Below are positions 19,577 through 28,638 of a stretch of DNA of 64,000 nucleotides, in pieces. Under the pieces are notes generated by a model. The model did not search any database, was not told the DNA's origin, and saw only the letters and a program-made list of their open reading frames with translations. The stretch comes from Seminavis robusta (Eukaryota; Bacillariophyta; Bacillariophyceae; Naviculales; Naviculaceae). How positions within the stretch are numbered: the first letter of the stretch is position 1; every line of letters starts with the position of its first letter. The stretch covers positions 62,001-126,000 of the forward strand of contig CAICTM010000080.1 in NCBI GenBank assembly GCA_903772945.1, read 5' to 3'. The translations under genes were made by a program, and so were the position numbers.

Positions 19577-21398
19577 TCAAAAACTTGTTCGATCACCTGG
19601 ATAGTCGGGCAACATCAAGTCCTCTGCAGTGAGGCCATCTTGGTTAGAAATGCCGAACACTGAATCCACTGGTATGGTGACCACTGTATCCGGCTTGCTG
19701 GTATCACCGTCATGGTCAGGAGAACCAATAGTTGCTGGAGTCGAAGGGCTTCCCTCATCCCCTTCCTCAAGTGGATCATGTGGGCTCCCAGAAGCTGTAT
19801 CATCTTCTCCTTCTCCACATGTGCCAAAAGGCGGAAAGGTTGCGTCCCTACGGGGAGGCGCTGTAAGGTTGCCAAACAGAACCGAGTCAATTTTGTGGAC
19901 AGCTCCATTGCTTGCAATGAAAGTGCCCTCTTGCAACAGCAGTGCTTGGATGTTTGGGTTTTCACCAGTCAAGAATATGTAATTGATTGACTAGAACACT
20001 GTCTGTGATTGACCATGCACTGATGAAATTCGTGTGCCATCCAAGACCAGCAAGTCCTGCCCTTTCAAGTGATTTTCCACAATCAGGGTCATCAAGGGCT
20101 CGGTGTGTTCTTGCAAGGCTTGGCTTGAAGTGTAGGAGGAATCATGACTGCCCAATACGCTTCGATCATATCCGTTTTGCGCCAAAAGTTGACGAAAAAC
20201 ACCTATGTCTTGTGATTACAGTGAAGGGCGACGATGTGGAACTTGGTGGGACTGTTGGTGCGTTGTGGGGCCAAGGGTGTTCAGGGAAGAAGTTGTTGGT
20301 CCAGCAGTACTGGTAAACAAGGTTGTTGGGGTTGGAGTGCTTCGGCTTGTGGTCGTTGGTCTACTGGTGCTCAAACTTTCCGTAGTTGGTCACAGAGTTG
20401 TGGGGGGTAGTGTGGTTGGCGCGGGGCTCGGTTGACCAGCTGGCAGTGTTGGCTCCAAGGTGCTTGGGAAGGCAGTGCTGGGACTGAAAGTGCTGGGGCC
20501 TGTTGTGCCCGGTGCCATTGTAGTCGGCACTCCAGTCTCCAGTGCTTGGTTCCAAGGTGCTTGGGGTGGCAGTGCTGGGACTGGCTGTTGTTGGACTGAA
20601 AGTGCTGGGGCCGGCAGTGCTCGGTGCCAATGTAATCGGGACTCCTCTGCTGGGAGCGGCTGTGCTAGGGCTGATGGTACTGGGCGACGAGATAGTTGGC
20701 CCAGGAGTTGTGGGAGCAGGACTCTCATTCTGCGTACCGGTATCAGCCCAAGTGCTTGTGTCAGCCAGATTTCCGAAGCAGGCCTCATAAGCAAGACACG
20801 TTGTGGTCTCTTCACATGGATCGGTGTTGCTTGTAGTGTCCTCTTCTGAATCCTGCATCCAACTGCGTACGTATGGTTCATCAGAACATCCACCCAGAGT
20901 AACAGAACAGTCATAATCATCATCTTGCTCATGGGTTGTGTGTTGTTCGAAATCAAAATCTTGACAACCTGTTTTGGCATCATCACAAATAATAGTTGCA
21001 ATTTTGTGGGTATCTTGAGCTAGTATTCACACAAGCTTGGTCCTTGGACACCACGGAATAGACCAGATTGATCCAGGGGGTTTCGTTTTGGAAAAGTCAA
21101 CACCGGCATCAATAAAGACAATCCTCCCATGCTGTTCTCTTTTCAAATCTAAGAAGCAATCAAAATCACTCAAACCGTCAATGTAGTACCCACGTGTAAA
21201 GCAACAATTCCAGCTGCCAATGGTCAAAGCATCTTCGTGAGCGCACACCTCGTTCAGCTTGAGTGTGTTGGGTGTGGGCTCAGATGGCACGGACATGAAA
21301 CCAGTTGCGCCTCCACCCAGGAAGCCAGCAATGACTCCAGCCACAATCGAGTTGTGCAAGTCTTCTAGATCGCCGCCCCCGGAGCCACCTGCGCCCAC
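19577..21398 (-). pseudogene. Decayed FAS1 (fasciclin)-domain surface protein with mucin-like linker
   Basis: Read on the minus strand. An N-terminal part (21398-21027) has Gly-rich and Cys-containing sequence. A TGA follows, then an in-frame Cys-rich acidic region with Ile-Ile-Cys-Asp-Asp and Cys-Glu-Glu-Thr-Thr-Thr-Cys (about 21010-20750). A long Pro/Ser/Thr repeat (about 20750-20240) spreads over more than one frame. The FAS1 domain (about 20220-19870) shows Val-Phe-Arg-Gln-Leu-Leu, Val-Glu-Asn-His, Gly-Thr-Phe-Ile-Ala-Ser-Asn-Gly and Val-His-Lys-Ile-Asp-Ser-Val-Leu. An in-frame TAG at about 19987 splits the FAS1 domain. FAS1 proteins are typically extracellular adhesion proteins, and the mucin-like linker fits a glycosylated stalk. 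At least two in-frame stops and a frame change make an intact product unlikely, unless undetected introns remove them. Confidence 0.65.
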
Positions 21399-22033
21399 CC
21401 CCGAGACATCTCAAACGCATCCTGGTTGTTCTGGGTCGCTATCAGGCATGCTTCGAGAGGGGTGCGAAACGCCGGCCGTAGCACACAATGCAGAGACCAA
21501 CTCTGAAAAAGACAAAGTCAACAACACTACCTGATTGCTTGTGCTCTCACCGTCGAAACTACTACGGTACGGTACAGGTTCGGTATCTGACAGGGTGGGC
21601 TCAGCGCTGGATAGGACCGTTCCATGGGAGCAAACAGCAATCCTTACTAACTTTCGTTGTGCCATCGTGCTATACTTGCATGACTGGCTACGCTATGGAG
21701 CCCGCTGGAATGCCGGTAGCACAACAGGCGTGGTCCTTCGTTTCCGCTTGCCCGTGACTGCTTGCTTCATGCTCTGGAGCCGTTTTCTTGGCATGTTCAC
21801 TGGCCCCAGGCACTGGAAATTAAGAACGACCGAGCAGCAAGCTGAAATCTTTATTTTTGTTGCGTTCCGGTTCAATGGTGGAAACAAAAGATGACCCTAC
21901 AATAGAACAGATAGATATTCATCGTTGCTTTTGTAGCTAGCGTAATTGTGACTCGTAGCCATCAACGGAGACACATTCTTGCTTTCTTCCTATGAACAGC
22001 ATAGCAGGAAGTGCACAATCTGCTGTTCGAGTC
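21399..22033. other. Spacer between the FAS1 pseudogene and the adenylate kinase fusion gene
   Basis: No convincing gene. It probably holds the 5' flank of the FAS1 gene and the 3' UTR of the minus-strand fusion gene. Short open frames on both strands have no recognisable motif. Confidence 0.5.
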
Positions 22034-24284
22034 TTACACAGGAGACAGCCTTGCATGAATCGCATCAATGACATTTTCAGACACTAACGACGGTGATCTG
22101 TTGCCATCAATAATGGCACTGATTTCTGTGTAGCTGTCTTTTACAGCATCCACATTGGCATGAAATTGTTGCAGCCTCACTTTGACCTTTTCCTCTGTAT
22201 CATCGCTCCTCTGTTCCAAACGAACCTCTACTTCTGGATTGTTTGGTGGTGAGAATACCATGTGATAAATCTTGCCGTCAACCGGATCTGTACGGCGGCC
22301 CACAACTCGTTCCACCAAGACTTCATCCGGTACATTGAGGAACAAGAATACATCTGCTACGATACCTGCCTCTTCCAGTGCCTTGGCTTGTGCCTGTGTT
22401 CGGGGGAACCCATCCAATAGCCAGCCTTGTTGTTGGCAATCAGGTTGGCTTAGCCTGTCTTTGACCTAAATCAAATGGATTGATCCCTGATGAGCAAACC
22501 TAAAAACCTTTTGGCAGGACTGGCATTCAGAATGACATGGCTCACTTACCACTCCAATAATGACATCATCCGGCACCAGTCTTCCCGAATCCATATACTC
22601 TTGGGCTTCTTTTCCCACTTTGGTTCCTGCTGCTACTGCGGCTCGCAGCATGTCCCCTGTGGAAAGATGTACCACCCCAAACTTCTCCTTGATGACTTCG
22701 CACTGGGTTCCTTTTCCACTGGCAGGTGCTCCAGCAATGATGATTTTGATGGCTCTTGGAGAGACCTTTGTGTGGATTGCAGCAACAACATTCTCCGATA
22801 CCAAGGCTGGTGATCTGTTGCCGTCAATAATGACACTAATGTCAGTGTAGCTGTCCTTTACAGCATCCACATTGGCATGAAATTGTTGCAGTCGAACTTT
22901 GACCTTTTCTTCTGTATCATCACTCCTCTGTTCCAACCGAGCCTCTACTTCTGGATCATTTGGACGTGAGAATGTCATGTGATAAATCTTGCCAGTTACT
23001 GGATCTGTACGACGCCCCACAACTCGTTCCACCAAGACTTCACCTGGTACATTGAGGAACAAGAATACATCTGCAGTGATACCTTCCTCTTCCAGCGCCT
23101 TGGCTTGTGCCTCCGTTCTGGGGAACCCATCCAGTAACCAGCCTTGTTGTTGGCAATCCGGTTGACTGAGCCTGTCTTTGACCTAAATCAAATTGAAAGA
23201 TGGTAAGCAAACAAGAAACCTTCTTGGTCGGATGCAAGGATAGCAGATCTGCATGTTTGCATTTTAATTTTTAATAAAAACGTACCACTCCAATAATGAC
23301 ATGATCTGGAACCAGTCTTCCCGAATCCATGTATTCTTTGGCTTGTGTCCCCACTTTGGTCCCCGCTGCCACGGCAGCTCGCAGCATGTCTCCTGTAGAA
23401 AGATGTACCACTCCAAATTTCTCCTGGATGACTTCACACTGAGTTCCTTTTCCACTGGCAGGTGCTCCGGCAATAATAATTTTGAGGGGTCCTTTTTGGT
23501 TGCGGGGTACCAGTGGCGCTTCTTCGTCGTCGTCTTGCCATGGCTTTTCCTGTTCATTTTGATATCCAAAGGGCGTCACGGGAATGGAAATGGGTGCCAG
23601 TATCATGCAGGCAAAGGAGAGACACGTGGCGGCAATTCCGAGAATGGATCCTCCTCCCAAGGAACAATGGACATCTTGTACAAACTCTTGGAGGTTGACG
23701 AGTGGAAAATACTGATGAAAGAATCCCGGTGCACAGACATTGCTGGCAAAGATTAGAAAGGAAAGTGCCTGACAGAGCGTAGCAATTCCAAAATAGATCG
23801 AGACACCCTTGATATTGTGTCGTTCCATGGGACAACAAGTGGCCATGACAATGGTGAACCACCCAAAAAATAAAAAGCAAAACGAGACAATGGAAAATCC
23901 AAAGGCAGCGTGAAAGGCGGTATCAAATTGGGGTCGGACCCATCCCAGTAACGGTACGGGCATGTCGTAACTGAAACAAACACTTTCGCCATACATGGTG
24001 GTGGCGTGCCAATGATAGAATCCAATCCCGGGACTGTTAAAGAATGCCGTACATGCCTGCATGGTATCGAGGGTCGTGAAATAGGTAGCATTGCACATGT
24101 CCTTGACATCGTATTGTGGATACGGTTCAATCTGCCGTTGGGCAAATTGGCAACTAAAGGTCGCTTGCAAGGCACACGCCAGTGCCGCCGTGGCGAGGAC
24201 CATCATGTTCACATACAGCAAGCGTCCTCGTCGAAAGGCCGTCGCATGGTCATGGTGGGGGTGGCGTCGAGGCATGGTTTCCAT
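22034..24284 (-). CDS. Four-helix membrane domain fused to two tandem adenylate kinase domains
   Basis: Three exons: 24284-23286, 23182-22550 and 22465-22034. Introns of 103 and 84 nt have GT-AG ends and phase 0, giving 687 residues. Residues 22-41, 123-148, 160-181 and 211-235 are hydrophobic helices; Cys-rich loops lie between the first two. After an acidic linker (250-256) the first kinase P-loop Gly-Ala-Pro-Ala-Ser-Gly-Lys-Gly-Thr is at 273-281. The second is at 484-492. Both kinase domains keep Trp-Leu-Leu-Asp-Gly-Phe-Pro-Arg-Thr, the Val-Gly-Arg-Arg-Thr-Asp-Pro lid and the Gly-Lys-Ile-Tyr-His segment of long-form adenylate kinases, so both look catalytic (ATP + AMP to 2 ADP). Both introns fall after the same Val codon in the two domains, so the kinase unit was duplicated with its intron. 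Fusion of a tetraspan domain and a double kinase is unusual. Membrane-tethered nucleotide buffering is an inference. Confidence 0.9.
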
Positions 24285-24722
24285 GGTCTTATATGCTGTG
24301 TGTGGTATGGTTGTCTGAGGTCGAAGTTAGATCTCTTTTGCTGTTTGTCCAAGGAAGCATGTTCCTGTCCTGACATGCGATGAGTTTGGCGGTGGATGCA
24401 TGGCGGCACTGACGTTTGTAGGCAGTACTTTTTGGGACTCAGCTTTAAGTAATTAGAAATCCCGGGAGCGGGAAATCGCCAAGGTAATTAATGCCATGGG
24501 CTCTTGGCGCGCTTTCATTTGCGTTTTGTTAAATCTTTGATCTGACATGAATGACGTCATCCTCATTCTTTCCACTTTGCTCTCCAACCACCATTGCCAC
24601 GGCCATGACCATTTCATCCCAACGCATCCAAAACGACCAAGAGACCGAGCCATTTGAAGCCCAATCAACAATTAAGTCAAGTCAAAGTTACAGACAGATA
24701 GCATAGATACATACAGCTGACC
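24285..24722. promoter_or_regulatory. Shared divergent promoter region of two related membrane-protein genes
   Basis: 438 bp separate the start codons of the minus-strand fusion gene and the plus-strand tetraspan gene. Both 5' UTRs and core promoters must lie here unless there are distant exons. The middle contains TGACGTCA. No long open frame is meaningful. Confidence 0.7.
24552..24559. promoter_or_regulatory. TGACGTCA palindrome (CRE-type bZIP site)
   Basis: A perfect eight-base cAMP-response-element palindrome about midway between the two start codons. TGACGT cores are the known binding sites of bZIP and aureochrome-type factors and are part of CO2/cAMP-responsive elements in diatom carbonic anhydrase promoters. 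Function here is inferred from position and sequence only. Confidence 0.5.
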
Positions 24723-25704
24723 ATGACAGGAGCACAAGAAGACGAAGAAGAAGACGAAGTCCTGTTGCATCACTTGACAGACGATGAAAAACGCGTGGTG
24801 TTGCGTGGGAATTGCAACTTTTTGGCCTTGATGGTGTTGAGTACCATTGGATTTATTCAGTCCAGTACGGCGGCGGGGTATTGCGATTTTGCCGAACGAC
24901 ATGTCCGCTTGGCACAGGGAATCTCGGCCCAAGATGCTTGTCAGAGTTTGACAACCGAAGATTGGAATGCACGAGTCTGTCAAACATTCTTGGATCAGCA
25001 GTGAGTACATCATCATACATCTTATCTTGTATGATGGTATCTTGTATGATCTCAGTATTTATCTATCTTATCATTTTATTTGTAGTGGCGTTGGATTCTT
25101 TGGTTGGTACTTTACGGTCCCCGTGGACACTCAGTTTTGTACGAGTTACGAACTCTGGATCAACAATGTGGGAATTGTGTCGCCCCAATTTGACAGTGCC
25201 TTTTACGCCGCTCGAGTTTGTTCCGTCTTGGCCGCCATTTTTGGATCCTTTGCCTGCTTGACGTGTCTCTTTGCCACTTGCTGTCCTCTGGATTCCGCGC
25301 GTATCAAAGGATTGAGTTGTTACTTTACACTCGCCTACATTTGTCAGACATTTACCTTTCTCATTTTTACCAGCAATATCTGTCAACCCGGATTCCTCGC
25401 ACAGTATTTGGTAGGATTGACCAACAACAACAATACTACGACTACCAACAACGACAACATTGTGGAGAGCGTCACGTGTTCTCTCGGACGAGGAGGAAAC
25501 TTGGCCATTTCGGCGGCCTGTCTCTTTTTTGTCTGCAGCATACTTGTGAGTTGTTCCCTACCACCGACACCTCTCGTGGGATATCATCCCGTCGGTTCTC
25601 CAACACCACCATCACAAGCGCAACAACAACAATCGTCACCACAATCATCATCACCACAACAATCATCACCCAGTGAACAACATCCCAATCAACAAATGGC
25701 ATAA
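24723..25704 (+). CDS. Four-helix membrane protein related to the neighbouring fusion protein
   Basis: Two exons, 24723-25000 and 25086-25704, joined across an 85-nt GT-AG intron, give 298 residues. The N terminus is acidic. Hydrophobic helices start at about residues 31, 130, 170 and 230. Blocks shared with the membrane half of the divergent gene include Gly-Val-Gly-Phe-Phe, Pro-Gln-Phe-Asp-Ser-Ala-Phe, Ala-Thr-Cys-Cys-Pro-Leu, Phe-Leu-Ile-Phe-Thr-Ser-Asn-Ile-Cys, and Cys-Ser-Leu-Gly-Arg-Gly-Gly; the fusion protein has near-identical counterparts in the same order. The C-terminal tail is a Ser/Gln/Pro-rich run instead of kinases. The two genes are therefore divergent paralogues, one of which gained or lost the kinases. 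The Cys-rich loops suggest a secretory-pathway or plasma membrane location. No known transporter or receptor family is recognised. Confidence 0.88.
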
Positions 25705-28189
25705 CTATTATTTTATAGATCCATCCGTCCATTCATCCAAAACAAACCGAATTGACATGGTGTGTATCCATGGTGACTTGAATTCGTGGGAACACAAATT
25801 TTATGGAGATCAAACATTTTGGTTGATACGCAGGGGGTGCTTTCTGGGTGAGAGGCGGCTTCATTTGCAATATACAGTACGTAAGGAAGAAAGCAAAGGA
25901 TAGGGCAACGCTTGCTTGAAGAGGACGGACTCGATCGTCAGTGAATTAGTTAGGTACATGTACCAGAGATCCTCTAGTAGTCTTTCTCATGCATGCATGC
26001 AGTTAGTTGGGGCTACTATACTGGCATCACAAGGTTTGGAAGCTCTACAAAAAGCTCTCATGGTTGCATCTAGAGGGAGTGATTCATTCTAATTTCGTAA
26101 CAACGGTGTCTGCGTCGGTGTCGAGTCGGTCCAGGCAAAGCTATGGGATACCGTACCGTACGCGGACATCAACCCATCGAGACTACAGTACTACTCTAAG
26201 GGAGTGTTGCAAAAACAACCAAGTTCGAGGCACAGAGCTCCACCCCACGGTAAGCCGTGGTTGTATCTGGTATTGTAAGAATGGTTAAACTCCGCTTGGA
26301 TCGCGATACATAAAACCAACAGCTCCCAAAGCTTATTGCTTTGATCCATCGATCCGCGAAACAGCAGCTTCCTGCCATGATTGCTACCATCGTTAGATCA
26401 TGTGCGCCAACCTCGAATCGAATCGAATCGAACCGAATGATTGATTCAATCGTCAAAAGCCAGGAAATCCATCCACTCCAGACGTTGCGGGCTGATCGTG
26501 GAAACTTTTGTCAGTGTAGTCAAAAAGAGAAGACTGCCGTACATGCGATGTTACCTTGCACCAACGAGGATCATTTGCCGAAGAGTGAGGCGAACGGACT
26601 CGACTAATATGCAATGCCCGCCTATTCACACTCCTTCAAATAAGTAGAAGCTCGAAGCAGACGCACCGACAAGGTGTCATTCGTCATGATGCGGGGCTCT
26701 CGAGGATCAGATTCAAGCGTCACGCAGCGCGAGGCAACTACATGTATGTAACCAGCCAGCCAACCAGCCACAGCCATCGGAACAAACGATCAACCAAAGC
26801 GATCTGTGGTGGCGAGAGGATCACACCACCGAATTGACGAGAGGCGCACCGTCAAGTCATTCCACGAGACCCACGAAGAGCGGTTGCAAGAGCCACCAGG
26901 AAAAGGTGTCATATTATAGATCCACATGCATGTCTTCGAAAGGAATTCAATCCTTGCTTTTTAGCAAGAGCAATGTTTTCGAATGATGAATCGTTGCTGC
27001 TCGCACCTCAAATCGGATAATCGGATCCGCTGCCCGAAAGAGCTTCCGATAAGCTGCTTACAAGAGATCAGCCAGACGCGACGAGTCACCTCTTCAAATC
27101 ATATACTAGCATCAATGCACCGAGGAAACAGCGTCGAAGATTTCAAAGAACGGCATGTTGTGTTTACGTACGGTCCTCTTCTAACCAAGTCTCAATCTGA
27201 GAAAGAGACAGTTCGGATGAGCATGCAGGAAAGGCATCGACAATCGCATGATCGAGGCCTCTCTTTGGCTCTACCAAACGTCAATGCTCCCATTGTCACG
27301 TTCAGCATGCAATACGCGTAGTTTAACTTCAGCGTGCAACCGTGCAATACAGGTCGGCTGGCATAATAGTTACCGTACAGTAGATCAAACCACGAAAGCC
27401 GTACCTGTGGTATGCGTACCGTCATCGTTCCACTTGGGAAGCCACCAGAGATCCGTAGTCTATCTCGATCAGTTTACTTGGGGGCTAATATGCATATTAG
27501 TATACTAGTACCGTAGCTCTGCAAATCGCCAGAGTATCCTGATTGATTGAGATCCGTAGTTCTCATGCAGTTGGGGCTACTTACAAAGCGCCAGAGTATC
27601 ATGGCTGCATGTGCATGCCTGGCCACGGACTTCATCAGTTGCTTAAGAACGGTGATGGCTGTTCCGGAGTGGGCTGTGGTAGGCAAAAGCTAGTATTCAT
27701 GTTCGCGGACAGCCCACCCTTGCAATGCGGCAAACAAGTCGAGTGACAGTCGGGAGTCGAGTCTCAATTGTTTGGGCAATTTTTGAGTTCTCGTCGCCCA
27801 CGCTTTAACTCTCTAAGCTCAACAAAATAAGTCTTTGGATCTTCGGAGATTTAAAAGACAGAATTGTTGTGCGAGCGTCAGTACGTCGAGTTTGGGCACC
27901 ATTCGGATGTTTTCATCCCCACATTTTTGTATGACGAATTAGAGACTTAAATCTCATTGTTTGTGGAGATTTAAGACAGAATTATTGTGTCAGTGTCAGA
28001 CAATGTTCGTTTGGGCACATTTCAAAGAAGATGTAGCCCACTATGATTGCAATACTAAACTTGCAGGTTAAATCTCACGACTAATACAAGATTTAAAAAG
28101 CAAACGTCTCAATACTGTACTAGTAGGTCGAACTCTGTTTCCCTGCTCACTGTGCCACATATTGAGACCACGATCATCAATGGATGAAT
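25705..28189. other. Long gene-free stretch before the DNA transposon
   Basis: No coding region is supported. It contains a GAATC pentanucleotide run near 26415-26433, a local tandem duplication at 27846-28010, and a copy of a dispersed motif (ATGTCTTCGAAAGGAAT at about 26933) that recurs near 32935. Small open frames on both strands have no domain signal. Confidence 0.55.
27840..28015. repeat. Imperfect tandem repeat, period about 120 bp
   Basis: GGAGATTTAA(AA)GACAGAATT(G/A)TTGTG followed by a GTCAG word and GTTTGGGCAC(C)AT occurs at about 27845 and 27965. A weaker third GATTTAAAAAG word follows near 28089. Confidence 0.7.
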
Positions 28190-28204
28190 CTAGGACCCCC
28201 ACAG
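28190..28204 (+). repeat. Left terminal inverted repeat of the DNA transposon
   Basis: CTAGGACCCCCACAG, an exact inverted match to 32353-32367. Confidence 0.85.
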
Positions 28205-28303
28205 CCAATGGAGTTGATCAATCGAGGTCGGCCTGCGTGGCACGTGTTAAATCCCGCGATAAAAGCTTGCCAGAGGCCAGTCTGTAAAATTCTGTTAACA
28301 CTC

Positions 28304-28378
28304 CCTATCGTTGCGTGATTAGAAGTATGCACTCGTTAGATAGTGATGAAGATGTATTTCTAATGCGGCAACGATAGG
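28304..28378. repeat. Subterminal inverted repeat (hairpin) inside the DNA transposon
   Basis: CCTATCGTTGC...ATTAGAAGTAT pairs with GTATTTCTAAT...GCAACGATAGG: arms of about 24 bases with a few mismatches around a loop of about 25 bases. It lies 114 bp inside the left terminus, where transposase-binding subterminal repeats are often found. Confidence 0.75.
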
Positions 28379-28638
28379 TTGTAATGAAGGTTGTTTTCGG
28401 ACAGGCTTCTGCGAAGCAAATAATCGCTCATTTTTCAAATAACCCGGAACCTTAAAACGTCTTTTTGTCATGTGACAACGGTCAATTGTATCCCACCAAC
28501 CTAGTGTTTCGATTTTTGGATCCGTGAGTTCAAGTCTTATACATGTGATACAGTAGAGAGGGTGTGCGATTTTTCTAAAGAGACGTGAAACCTATACGAG
28601 CCGACAGTTAATATGCATCCTAAAGAGACAACCAACCG

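Noticed and set aside
19987-21027. Stop-codon recoding (TGA and TAG read through) in the FAS1 gene
   Set aside because: Two different stops plus a frame change within the linker are better explained by decay or assembly error; no recoding signal was seen.
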